Positions 7,710 through 16,900 of a stretch of 64,000 nucleotides of DNA are shown piece by piece. Position numbers and translations under genes: made by a program. Source of the DNA: Treponema sp. (GTDB lineage Bacteria; Spirochaetota; Spirochaetia; Treponematales; Treponemataceae); contig JAGCDP010000030.1 of the NCBI GenBank assembly GCA_017651065.1, positions 62,001-126,000 of the forward strand. The letters are read 5' to 3'. The first letter of the stretch is position 1, and each line of letters opens with the position of its first letter. The notes under the pieces were generated by a model. That model was not told where the DNA came from, searched no databases, and was given only the letters and a program-made list of their open reading frames with translations.

Positions 7710-8852
7710 ATGAAGTTTTATGATGACAAAACCATTCCCTACATTCAGGAATTTTTCTTAAACAAAAAAACAACTATGCAATCATTGTTTATCTGGATAA
7801 TCTCTGCGTTCATTGCATTTGTATTCATTTTTATGTCTTATTTTCCCTTTGAAGAAGTTATTAAAGCAACAGGTTATATACGCCCAGATGAAAATATTTC
7901 TACCGTTTCAAATGCAATTACAGGAAGAATAAAAACAATTTCTTATAAATCTGGTCAGATTGTAAAAAAAGGAGAACTTCTTCTTGAAATCGATCCAACC
8001 CAATTAGAAGCGGAAAAAGAAAGCCTTATTTCTCAAATGGACGAAGATGAACAAAAACTAAACTCCCTTTATGAAATTAATGAAAGCATATTACAATCAA
8101 AAAACCTTGTTAACAAAAAGTATCAGGAAGCTTTTCTTCGTTACGAAGTATGGATAATAAATCTTGAAAAGCTGGAAAATATAAAGAAACTGAAACAAGA
8201 AAAGTATTTACAAGAAAAGAATCTACCAGAATCCATGACTACAACTTCAAGATTGCAAGAACTTGAATCAGAATACTTAATAGCCTGCAATGATTATGAT
8301 AATCTTTTTTATTCATTTAAACATGATATTAATGCAGAAATAATAACCCTCGAAACCAGCAAAAAAAAGAACAACGCCAGATTAAATCAAATCTACGATT
8401 CAATTTCTTTTACAAAAGTGTGTGCTCCAATTGATGGTGTAATTCAGGAAATTTCTGTATTCAATATAAATGACTGGGTTCAGGCAGGACAACAATTACT
8501 AAATATTATTCCTGATGTCTCAACAGAGACGCAAGTAGAACTGTCCATACCAGCAAAACAGGCAGGTAAAATTGAAGAAGGAATGAACGTAAAAATGCGT
8601 TTTCCAAGCCTTCCATATCATGAGTTTGGTGGAACAGAGGGTAAAATTATCACAATCGATCCAGATATAACAAAAACACAAAGCACAGAAGCTATCTTTA
8701 TAATGAAAACAAATCTTGATAACGAAGTACTTTGTGATAAAAAAGGAAAAGAATATCCTTTAAAAGTTGGTTTACAAGTTGATGCTAGAATAATTCTTTC
8801 TAAAAAAACTATAATGCAATTTCTACTGGAGAAACTTAATTTATGGTATTAA
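7710..8852 (+). CDS. HlyD-family membrane fusion protein of the C39 export system
   Basis: 380 residues. The ATG at 7710 is preferred over the one at 7695 because GGAGAG lies 7 bases upstream and it follows the exporter stop by one base. One N-terminal membrane helix (about 25-45, FIWIISAFIAFVFIFMSYF), a biotinyl/lipoyl-like half motif (GRIKTISYKSGQIVKKGELLLEIDP region, about 75-95), a coiled-coil hairpin (about 100-230) and the returning lipoyl half (FTKVCAPIDGVIQEISVF), then a beta-barrel domain. This is the standard periplasmic adaptor plan linking the ABC exporter to the outer-membrane channel. The 3' end overlaps the channel gene by 10 bases. Confidence 0.9.
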   Translation: MKFYDDKTIPYIQEFFLNKKTTMQSLFIWIISAFIAFVFIFMSYFPFEEVIKATGYIRPDENISTVSNAITGRIKTISYKSGQIVKKGELLLEIDPTQLEAEKESLISQMDEDEQKLNSLYEINESILQSKNLVNKKYQEAFLRYEVWIINLEKLENIKKLKQEKYLQEKNLPESMTTTSRLQELESEYLIACNDYDNLFYSFKHDINAEIITLETSKKKNNARLNQIYDSISFTKVCAPIDGVIQEISVFNINDWVQAGQQLLNIIPDVSTETQVELSIPAKQAGKIEEGMNVKMRFPSLPYHEFGGTEGKIITIDPDITKTQSTEAIFIMKTNLDNEVLCDKKGKEYPLKVGLQVDARIILSKKTIMQFLLEKLNLWY

Positions 8853-10384
8853 AAAAAACAAATATCAAAAAAATACTTTTTCTCTTGTTATTATTTGAAT
8901 CTTTTTATTGTTCTTCACAGGAAAACTCAAACAGTGATAAATGGTGGCAAGCAACATTCCAGCAAGCGTTTCTAAACAGTTCAAAAATCAGACAAATTCT
9001 TAATGATTATTCCACTACTGTTGCACAGAAAAAGCAATATGATTATTCATGGTTTCCAGTTATTCAGGCAGGTATTCAAGACAACTTTAATTTAAAAAGG
9101 GGTGATTATGTTTATATCTTAAATCAAAGCACAGAAAGTCAACATACACTTATAATGTCTCCAGCTGTATCTCTTTCAATTTATCAGAAACTTCCTGGGA
9201 ATGGACAATTGTCACTAACAGCCGATTATGCATTCAGTTATTATCTCAAAAGGGATTCCTATATTCAATTTCCACAATTTCAATTAACTCTTAACCAAAC
9301 TCTTGCGAAGGGTGCTTTTGGTATCCAGAAAGATCCCGAATATCTTCTAAATAATGAGCAGATTAATTACAACCATATGATTCTTGAAAGAGGATTAATC
9401 ACAGAATTACTAAATATTCTTAATCTAATTCAAACTGCCGACATTCTTTATGCACAGGAAGATTATTACAATGCACTTCTACAACAGTATAAAAGTGAAA
9501 TGAACACAGCCAATGAAAAAGCTGTTGGTGGGCTTGTTTCGGCTCTTGAGAAGTTTTATACAGAGCATCAATATACCCAGACGCAGACAGAGCTTAAAGA
9601 AATTCAGTATGAAAAAGAAAAAGTCCTGAAAGAACTCCAGATTTTGATTCCAGATTTTGATTTTACTGAATCAGCAAAATTGCGTAACGATTTCGGGAAA
9701 ATCATTTGTGAAATTACAGGAAGCCTTGATTATACTGATACAAGTTATGTTTCTTCAATTCAACATAATCTTGATTTCTTTATTTATGAAAGCATATTAG
9801 AGCAATATAAACTTCAGTATCAGAATGAAAACAAAAACTTTGCCCCTGTACTATATATTTCATCATCCATAAAACCCGATTCAAACTTTAACTCCTATTA
9901 TTCCGACTGGTATAAATCATTCCGCACTTTAAATCAGACTCCTTATCCCATAGATTTTTCACTAGCAGTTGGAATACAGGCACGTTTTGAACTACCTGGG
10001 GCAAAAAAACTCAGGAAAGAAATTTACACTCTATATAAAGATTCCGTAACAAGTCAAATGGATAATATGCAAGCCTTACAGTATAACGAGCTCTTAATTC
10101 TTTTGAATCAAATTAAATCAGACACACAATACCTACAGAAAATTGAAGATCAACTTAACTTAGAAAATGAATTTCGCACTGAAAGACAAAAACTTTATGA
10201 ACAAAAAATTATTACGCTTGATGAGTTTTATAAAAGTGAAACAACTTTTTTTCAGATTTATTCGGATTATGTAAAATCCTACTGGAGAAACATAAACAAT
10301 CAGATTTCGGTAATAAATATCTTGGCTAAGAATAATCTATTAATGACTACACTTTTAGGAGACACATATGAAAACCTATTCTAA
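8843..10384 (+). CDS. TolC-like outer membrane efflux protein
   Basis: 513 residues with an N-terminal signal sequence (KKILFLLLLFESFYC) and long, regularly spaced helical and beta segments typical of the OEP/TolC family, including the helical YAQEDYYNALLQQYKSEMNTA region and the matching C-terminal ENEFRTERQKLYEQKIITLDEFYKSE region. It would provide the outer-membrane exit for effectors processed by the C39 exporter. The Cys in the signal region (FYCSS) could be a lax spirochaetal lipobox, but this is uncertain. GGAGAA lies 9-10 bases before the start. It overlaps the adaptor gene by 10 bases and the next lipoprotein gene by 17 bases, so the four genes are one transcription unit. Confidence 0.85.
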   Translation: MVLKKTNIKKILFLLLLFESFYCSSQENSNSDKWWQATFQQAFLNSSKIRQILNDYSTTVAQKKQYDYSWFPVIQAGIQDNFNLKRGDYVYILNQSTESQHTLIMSPAVSLSIYQKLPGNGQLSLTADYAFSYYLKRDSYIQFPQFQLTLNQTLAKGAFGIQKDPEYLLNNEQINYNHMILERGLITELLNILNLIQTADILYAQEDYYNALLQQYKSEMNTANEKAVGGLVSALEKFYTEHQYTQTQTELKEIQYEKEKVLKELQILIPDFDFTESAKLRNDFGKIICEITGSLDYTDTSYVSSIQHNLDFFIYESILEQYKLQYQNENKNFAPVLYISSSIKPDSNFNSYYSDWYKSFRTLNQTPYPIDFSLAVGIQARFELPGAKKLRKEIYTLYKDSVTSQMDNMQALQYNELLILLNQIKSDTQYLQKIEDQLNLENEFRTERQKLYEQKIITLDEFYKSETTFFQIYSDYVKSYWRNINNQISVINILAKNNLLMTTLLGDTYENLF

Positions 10385-10778
10385 AATAATAATACTATTA
10401 TTATTGATTTTTCCCTTTTTTACCTTTTGTGGGTGTAAATTCTTTGAAAATCCGTTCGGAGAAGCTGAACTCTTGTCGGTATATTCAAGTGAATCTGAGT
10501 ACAAGATTGAAAACAAAACAGAATATATTCGTTATCTGAATGCAACACTTAAAATTACCAACACGGGTAAAATCGATATTTATAATTCCACAGTAAGTAT
10601 TCAGGCAGACACAGACAAAAGGACTTACTATAAAACTCTATCTTTTGATATTACAATTAAGCCTTCTACAAGCATTTATATTCCGGTTCAATTTGAGATT
10701 GATACACACACAAATGGTTCTTCAACAGAAAAATGGAAAGATGAGACTATTAAAATTACTGGTGTAAGCTATAAATAG
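10368..10778 (+). CDS. Small lipoprotein, last gene of the export operon
   Basis: 136 residues. A hydrophobic signal ends in FTFCGCKF, giving a plausible lipidated Cys after Gly. The mature part is short and predicted beta-rich (alternating IKITNTGKIDIYNSTVSIQA and YIPVQFEID), like an Ig-type or LEA-like fold in which one strand set recurs. AGGAG precedes the start, and the gene overlaps the TolC gene by 17 bases. No family is recognised. Its fixed place suggests an accessory of the exporter, for example channel assembly, surface retention of the effectors or self-protection; this is inference. Confidence 0.7.
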   Translation: MKTYSKIIILLLLIFPFFTFCGCKFFENPFGEAELLSVYSSESEYKIENKTEYIRYLNATLKITNTGKIDIYNSTVSIQADTDKRTYYKTLSFDITIKPSTSIYIPVQFEIDTHTNGSSTEKWKDETIKITGVSYK

Positions 10779-10796
10779 TTTATAACAAATAATCAC

Positions 10797-12896
10797 TTAT
10801 TTCTGAAGAACAGAATCAACGAGTGTCTTGAATTCTTTATTTAAGAATACATTTGTGTAAGAAAGATTGTCTGAAATTGAATAAACCCCATCATGCTCAA
10901 CGATAGTGCTTGAACCTTCGTCGCCGTCGCCTTTGAGTTCTATTACCGGTTCATTGTTCTGACCAAAGCTTGTCATTACAAAATATGGTTGTGAGCGTTT
11001 TGGTTTTATGTCTGCGTCTGAATCTGCATCAAGCTCTTCGAGTTCTTCTGGTTCCTCGAGTATCTGTCCTTCGACAAACTCAGGGATTTCATTGGTTACT
11101 AATATAAACTTTGGTTCTTCTACTACAAATTCAAACTCGAGCGCTTCTGTACCTTCCGGATATTCAAAAGGCACACCTGATGAAGCGAGTTCACCAATAT
11201 AATACTCTTCGTGGAAACGAGGATCATCGTTGCTTACAGAGAAGTGTGAATCTACAACATCAAATGCAGGAGCTGGAACGTTGTATTCTTCGAGTTCTTC
11301 AAGATTTTCGACTTCTTCAATCTCTTCAACTGCCCCTTCGACAGGCTCAGGGACCGCAGTGTCTTCAACATCGTCGAGTGCCTCTACCTCTTCAACTTCC
11401 TCGACTTCGTCAACATCATCGAGAGCTTCGACTTCTTCTACTTCCTCAACTTCTTCAATTGATTCAGCATCATCAAGTGCCTCTACTTCCTCTACTTCCT
11501 CAACTTCTTCAATTGGTGCGGCAACTGCAGATGGGGCGACATTTATATTAAGTTTAGAAGTCTTAAGAACTTCTTCTATAACGCGTCTGATTTCTTCGAT
11601 TGTGGCGCCACCGGCTACAACACCCTGGGAACCTGAATCGCCGCCAGTCTGAGCTTTGAGCAAACCGATTATTTCTTCCCAGCTGGAATCAAGATAAGCG
11701 TCGACCTGCTTTGTATATTTCTTTGACTTGCCGCCGATGCTCTTTTTAATTTCTTCAGAAAGTTCGGCCTTGCGGTTTTCGAGCTGACGGGCTACCTGCG
11801 ACCATTCAACCTTTTCTTTATTTTCAAGATATTCGTTGATAATTCCAAACTGAACCTTTTTGATTCGCGACTTAATTACTGCAAGATAATCGCGTTTAAG
11901 ATTAAACAAAAGTGCAGCAACAAGAAGGAATGTAAAGAAGACACAGGTATAAATTAAATATTCCAGTTCGCGTGGAAGTTCAAAAAGTGTGCTTGAATAA
12001 ACGGCAGAAACATTAAAGTATTCACCCTGTGAGCTTGTCATCAAAAGCCAGTATGAACCGTCATCTTTTTCGAGGATGCGTTCAATTCCAGGCTCCTTGT
12101 TTGCCGATTTTGAAAGCTTATTCCATACGTTTATAATTGGAGTAACAAATTCTGTCTGTGAAATTTTTGGCAGACCTAAAACAAAACCACCGTCATAAGA
12201 ATCATTGGCTGTAATTGCGGTAAGACTGTCGCCGAAATTCAGGATTTTTTCATTTACAAGCTGCTGCTCAAAAGAATGAATATCAAAATATGCTGTTAAA
12301 GTTGCAAAATAAGTGTTATCAGTTACATAGAACGGGAAAGAAATTATGAGACGATTTTTAGCCTTATCTACCAACAGCTTTGTTTTTGGATTATCTGCAT
12401 CTACAAGTAAAAGTTCACCTTCAAGCTCGCCTGAATCTTTTACAACGTCGGTATAAAGCTTATAGGTTGTATTCAGACTGACTCGCTTAAGGACATCTGA
12501 CTCATAAGAGCTGTAATGCAGGGTACGACCGTTCTTTTCTATAAGACGAAGTCCGTCAAGACCATAGGGTTCAAGCTCATCAAACAATCGTGCAGTAAGA
12601 TTTTTGCGTTCTGTAGCCTCTTTTTCTGAAGGATTTTGATGTACATAGGTCTTAACGGCAGACTCTTTTAAATATGCGTCATCGCCGGTCTGGATTTTTG
12701 TGAGAATCTGGGAAATGTAGGAATTGCAGCTTTCTGAAAGCTTTTTGAGCTGGTCGTCCTTTTCGTTGATTTTTGTCTGGGCATAAAATTTTGTTTCAAT
12801 CTGCGCCATTAAACCGGTATGCGCAAAGAATACAAACCCAGCAAAAAGAACAAGAGCTGATAAAAAACTCAGTGCCGCCTTCTGAATAGAAGACAT
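10797..12896 (-). CDS. Two-TM sensor-like envelope protein with acidic repeat tail
   Basis: 699 residues. TM1 at about 7-29, an extracytoplasmic domain of about 280 residues resembling Cache/CHASE-type sensors, TM2 at about 312-335 (YLIYTCVFFTFLLVAALLF), a basic helical cytoplasmic segment (LKRDYLAVIKSRIKK), then a very acidic low-complexity tail with repeated VEEVEEVEALDD-type units (about 459-535) and a Phe/Glu-rich C-terminus. No kinase, methyl-accepting or GGDEF output domain is visible, so signalling by partner binding is a guess. Two insert-like motifs (VPEPVEG about 513, IPEFVEG about 603) coincide with a dispersed DNA repeat found throughout this window. Shine-Dalgarno-like AGGAAAAAGG lies upstream. 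The gene is convergent with the secretion operon. Confidence 0.6.
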   Translation of the reverse strand: MSSIQKAALSFLSALVLFAGFVFFAHTGLMAQIETKFYAQTKINEKDDQLKKLSESCNSYISQILTKIQTGDDAYLKESAVKTYVHQNPSEKEATERKNLTARLFDELEPYGLDGLRLIEKNGRTLHYSSYESDVLKRVSLNTTYKLYTDVVKDSGELEGELLLVDADNPKTKLLVDKAKNRLIISFPFYVTDNTYFATLTAYFDIHSFEQQLVNEKILNFGDSLTAITANDSYDGGFVLGLPKISQTEFVTPIINVWNKLSKSANKEPGIERILEKDDGSYWLLMTSSQGEYFNVSAVYSSTLFELPRELEYLIYTCVFFTFLLVAALLFNLKRDYLAVIKSRIKKVQFGIINEYLENKEKVEWSQVARQLENRKAELSEEIKKSIGGKSKKYTKQVDAYLDSSWEEIIGLLKAQTGGDSGSQGVVAGGATIEEIRRVIEEVLKTSKLNINVAPSAVAAPIEEVEEVEEVEALDDAESIEEVEEVEEVEALDDVDEVEEVEEVEALDDVEDTAVPEPVEGAVEEIEEVENLEELEEYNVPAPAFDVVDSHFSVSNDDPRFHEEYYIGELASSGVPFEYPEGTEALEFEFVVEEPKFILVTNEIPEFVEGQILEEPEELEELDADSDADIKPKRSQPYFVMTSFGQNNEPVIELKGDGDEGSSTIVEHDGVYSISDNLSYTNVFLNKEFKTLVDSVLQK
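11290..11520 (-). repeat. Degenerate tandem repeat encoding acidic VEEVEEVEALDD units
   Basis: Recurrent GA-rich codons for Glu-Val-Glu-Glu and Ala-Leu-Asp-Asp at about 50-60 base spacing within the sensor gene, interrupted at 11334-11355 by one copy of the PELVEG-type dispersed repeat. Length variation between strains would be expected. Confidence 0.65.
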
Positions 12897-13077
12897 TTTT
12901 TTTCCTTTTTCCTTCTTAGTTTAAACTAATACCCTTTAAATATCGGCAGAAACAGGTTAAAAAAACACTATAACTCTCCAAAAATTTTGTACAACAAGAT
13001 TGCACGTGGCCAGAGTTTTGCCGGTTTTTGCGAAGCAAAAATGCGAACTTTGTGAGCAAGGCAAATACTCTTAAAAT

Positions 13078-13107
13078 AGAAAAGCTCACCAGTTGGTGAG
13101 CTTTTCT
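13078..13107 (-). terminator. Rho-independent terminator of tRNA-Asn
   Basis: A perfect 13-bp stem (13078-13090 with 13095-13107, AGAAAAGCTCACC) closes a 4-base loop just downstream of the tRNA on the minus strand and is followed by an ATTTT-rich tail. Confidence 0.8.
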
Positions 13108-13112
13108 ATTTA

Positions 13113-13185
13113 CGGCTCTTGCTGGGCTTGAACCAGCGACACACGGATTAACAGTCCGTTGCTCTACCGACTGAGCTAAAGAACC
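13113..13185 (-). tRNA. tRNA-Asn (GTT)
   Basis: 73 bases on the minus strand. Acceptor GGTTCTT pairs with AAGAGCC, D arm TAGCTCAGTCGGTAGAGCA, anticodon arm CGGACTGTTAATCCG with GTT in the loop, T arm CTGGTTCAAGCCCAG. No CCA is encoded. A terminator hairpin lies just downstream and a promoter upstream. Confidence 0.97.
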
Positions 13186-13212
13186 ACTCATTCTTGCGAA
13201 CGTGAATATAAT

Positions 13213-13239
13213 ATTATACAATAATTAAATCATTGTCAA
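13213..13239 (-). promoter_or_regulatory. Promoter of tRNA-Asn
   Basis: Minus strand TTGACA (13234-13239) and TATAAT (13213-13218). The spacer to TATAAT is 15 bases; an overlapping TAATAT gives 17. Both lie about 30-50 bases before the tRNA. Confidence 0.6.
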
Positions 13240-13290
13240 TATGAATGAAGGGCATTATTTGTGTAAAATTTTGTTTTCATTCATGCATTC

Positions 13291-13390
13291 ATGTGTGAGT
13301 TTTCTCCCTCCCGTGGAAAATGCCTTCGGCCAACAGAGAAAGTTGTCCTCAGTCATTTTTCACTCCGGGCGAAAACTCAAGATGTATACA
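13291..13390 (+). ncRNA. Structured RNA candidate upstream of 5-formyl-THF cyclo-ligase (possible 6S RNA or leader)
   Basis: A long imperfect hairpin: TGAGTTTTC (13296-13304) pairs with GAAAACTCA (13371-13379); further in, CCCG (13310-13313) pairs with CGGG (13366-13369) and TGGAAAATG (13314-13322) pairs with CATTTTTCA (13354-13362) through one G-U pair, around small inner hairpins. In many bacteria the 6S RNA gene ssrS sits directly before the 5-FCL gene ygfA, which is the gene here. However, the element is shorter than typical 6S RNA (about 180 bases), and it could equally be a cis-acting leader. Structure seen in sequence; identity uncertain. Confidence 0.35.
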
Positions 13391-13407
13391 TCTAAGGAAG
13401 TGAAATT

Positions 13408-13980
13408 TTGGACAAATCTGAGATTCGTACATATATTAAAGATTTAATTAATAAGAATATATCCACGTTCTCATCATCTAGCCGGATAATCTGTGAGAAG
13501 ATTATTGCTTCTGAAGAGTATAAGGCTGCTTCTGAAATATTTGCTTATATGGCGCTTTTTGATGAAGTTGATCTTACAGATGTTATAAAACAGGCTATCA
13601 GGGACGGGAAAAGGGTGGCGGTGCCTAAAATTATCTCTAAAGATGAGGGGATTATGGAGTTTTACTACCTGGATTCTCAGAAGGCACTGGGGGAACAGAC
13701 TTCTGGCGGGGCTTATGGGATTCTGGAACCTGATGAAACTCTGCCGGCTTCTCCAAATCCAAACTCTCACACTCTTATTCTTGTACCTGGGCGCGCTTTT
13801 ACTAAGGATGGGGCTCGGCTTGGCAGAGGCAAAGGGTATTATGACAGGTATCTGTCAAAAAAAAGGCTCCCGAATGTTTCCATTGCGGGAGTCTGCTTTA
13901 ACTTTCAGGTGCTGGCGGAAGTACCGACAGACCTGAATGATATTAAAATGGATTTGATTTTTTCAAATCAAACTATTTAA
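13408..13980 (+). CDS. 5-formyltetrahydrofolate cyclo-ligase
   Basis: 190 residues, normal size for the family. It converts 5-formyl-THF to 5,10-methenyl-THF with ATP. Diagnostic segments are the N-terminal helical region, KRVAVPKI, and the C-terminal LVPGRAFTKDGARLGRGKGYYDRYL with the conserved RLGRGKGYYDR substrate/ATP loop. It starts with TTG at 13408, with AAGGAAG about 7 bases upstream; no in-frame ATG occurs before the conserved region. The 3' end overlaps the convergent OmpA-family gene by 8 bases. A structured RNA candidate lies directly upstream. Confidence 0.93.
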   Translation: MDKSEIRTYIKDLINKNISTFSSSSRIICEKIIASEEYKAASEIFAYMALFDEVDLTDVIKQAIRDGKRVAVPKIISKDEGIMEFYYLDSQKALGEQTSGGAYGILEPDETLPASPNPNSHTLILVPGRAFTKDGARLGRGKGYYDRYLSKKRLPNVSIAGVCFNFQVLAEVPTDLNDIKMDLIFSNQTI

Positions 13981-16900
13981 CAAGAATAAATTCAACGCGT
14001 CTATTCTTCCAGTTGTTGTCTGTATCTTTTGGATTAACAACCGGCTTTGTACCACCCATACCTTCTGTTGTGATGCTTGAGCGGCTTACACCCTTCTTAA
14101 CAAGGTAGTCGCGGATGGCGTCGGCGCGTTCCTGAGAAAGTGGGCCTAATGCTCTACCCCATTCACGCATGTTGTCTTCTGTTTCTTCGTCGAGGTTATC
14201 AGAAATACGGTTTGCGTGACCCTGAATTGTAATCTTATAGTCAGGGAACTTCTTGAGGATTTCGGCAATACGGTTCAAGATTTCAATATTCTTCTGAACC
14301 TGTGCTGCATCAAGCTTAGAGTTTGCAGTCTGGAAGTTAGAAGAATCCGGTTCAAAGATGATAGAAGGAACTGCCATCTTAAGAACGTTTCCTTCGCGGA
14401 TAACAAGTACATCAACAGGAATTACCCCCTGTACTTTGCTTGTCATTCCAAGATTATCTGTTACAGTAAATGTATATGGATAATCCATAGCAGACTGAAC
14501 GCGTTCTGCATTTCCCTTAGAATCTTTCTGAATATTACTCAAACCATCCCAAATGATTCTTTCTGTAATCTGGTTCTTTCCTTCTGTCTTCCAGAAAGCC
14601 TTACCCTTAGGATCGTTGATTACAAATGACCAGTTCTTAATCTTAGCCTTTGTTGTACCTGTAAGTTTAATGAACAAATCATCATCAATACCGTCATTAT
14701 CAGGACTGAAGTATTCTGGTGCTGTCTGAACTTTAAGCTGTGGAGGTGTTGCTGTACAGATAAATGGAGAAGAAACTGCATTTACTCTGTTACCCTTCTT
14801 GTATACAACATTCAAAGTACCTGTAAATGTTCCTTCGCATACATTTCCGTTTGCGTCGGCACCGTTCCAGTTGATTGTTGCAGGAAGGTTTGCGCTGTCT
14901 TTGTCAGACAAAGCAAATACAGAAGTTCCATCTTCACGGCGAACATCAAAGTTCCATGAAAGCAGATCTTCTTTTACAGAAGTACGGATTTCAAAGGTCT
15001 GAGTATCCAAAACCTTATCGTTATTAGGAGAAATACCTTCGCGGTCTGCTGTAAGGTAAATCTTTGTTTCGCGGTTATCAAGAACTATACCGTTCATATC
15101 TGTGCTGAAGCTGTTTCCGGCATCATCGGTACTGAAAATCACAATACTGTATTTTCCGTCTGTAGCAATGTTACCAGATTCGTCTGTACCGTCCCAGATA
15201 ACTTCGCTCTTTGCACCACTCCAGGTATATTTCTTTACGCTCTTTCCTTTTGAATCGCGTACATCGGCTGTCCAGAGCTTTTCTGCAGTAGACTTAGAAA
15301 GTTTAACTGTAATATTATCCTGGTTTCCGTCGTTATCTGGAGAGAAGTATGTCCATGGGATTTCCCATTCCAAAGAAGGGAATTTTGTATCGAGCTCAAA
15401 TTCACCGGTAGCGGCTGCTGCAGTAGAACCGTTTGCAGCAACTACAGAAAGCTGGGCCGAATAGAAGCCGTCGTCGCAGCGTGTGTTGTCGTCGTCGTTT
15501 CCGTTCCATACAAAGTTTGCAGGAAGCTTCTTAGCTTCTTTCTTTGTATAAACAGTTTTTCCGCTCTTGTTCTTGATTACAAATTCATAAGATGCAACAT
15601 CCTTTGTCTGAGTTACAGGTGTAAAGGTGATTGTATCTTTTACCTTGTTTCCGTTTGGAGAGAATGCAGTGTCTGTCATAGCAAGCAAAAGCTGAGTTTC
15701 TGTTGTATCAAATGTTACAAAGTCATTTGAACGAGCTTCGCCTTTGTTTCCGGCTAAGTCAGTTGCTGTAAGAACAAGCACGTACTGTCCTTTTTCTGCA
15801 ATTCCACCCTTGTCGTTAATACCGTTCCATGTAATTGTTTCAGGAGGATATTCACCAAGGTCATATGTTTTTACAACTGTAGCACCGTCTGCTGTGCGGA
15901 TTTCACCCTTCCAAGAAGGAACAGGAGCACCGTTAGATGGTGTAATCATAATTGTATATTTTACGTCTGATTTTGAACCGGCACCAAATACTTTGTCTGA
16001 AGCGCGGATTTGGGCAGCTGGCTTTTCTGTATCGAGTACGAAAATTGGTGAAGAAATCTTTGCAGGAACATAACCGTTCAAATATTTAGCAGTTACATAA
16101 GCCTGATATTCTCCATCAGGAAGAAGCTTACCTTTATCATCTTTTCCGTCGAGCACAATAGATTTAGGAGGCACAGCGCCCTTTGTAAGCTGATTGTATG
16201 ATTTTACAACCTTTCCGCTCTTGTCTGTAACACCTACTTCCCATTCTGTAAGCTTGTTGCCTGATTTTTCCTCAGGAACAGGAATTGTTACATTAAGTGT
16301 AATTGTCTTAAGGCTTGAATCTGTTCCCGGAGAGAAGTAGCGTGAACCGTCAATGTAAATATTTGTTGCAGGTTTTTCTGCAGAATAAATAATGTTTGTG
16401 ATTGTTGTCTGTGGAGCAACGTTACCTGCACGGTCTGTAGCAGTAATTTCGTAAGAATAAACACCGTCCGGTACCTGGGAGTCATCATCTGAAATACCTC
16501 GCCAACTGAATTCTGCAGGCTCAGCATTTGTCCATTTGTAAGTGCGAACAACAGAACCGTCTATTGCTCTGAATACACCAACCCATTCATCTTCTACAGA
16601 ACCAGTCTGACTGATTTTAAGAGAAGCCTTTGCACCTTCACCAAAAATCTTGTCTGTGGGCTGATCAAGTTCAATTTCAGGAGCAACTGTATCTACAACT
16701 ACAGTGTATTCCTGTGTTTTTCCAACGTTGCCGTTATCGTCTGTTGCAGTTACATAATATGTATATTTTCCATCCGGAGCAGTTTCACCATTGTTCATTG
16801 CACCGTTCCAGGTAATTGATTCAGGAATTGGAACTCCTTCTTTTTTTGCAACAAGCTGCTTAAAGAAAGATTTGAAGCCAAGCTTAGAAGGGAGTGCAAC

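Noticed and set aside
5558..10778. Classical RTX/haemolysin type I system
   Set aside because: The exporter has a catalytic C39 domain and the substrates have N-terminal GG leaders; no GGxGxD repeats or C-terminal secretion signals are seen.
11008..11652. Ser-rich and Gln/Leu-rich open frames opposite the acidic repeats
   Set aside because: Antisense products of the Glu/Val/Asp codon repeats, not independent genes.
12916..13221. 101-codon open frame on the minus strand
   Set aside because: It runs through the tRNA-Asn gene and its terminator; typical spurious frame over a tRNA.
13291..13390. THF riboswitch before the folate gene
   Set aside because: The conserved THF riboswitch sequence elements were not recognisable; only the general hairpin is supported.
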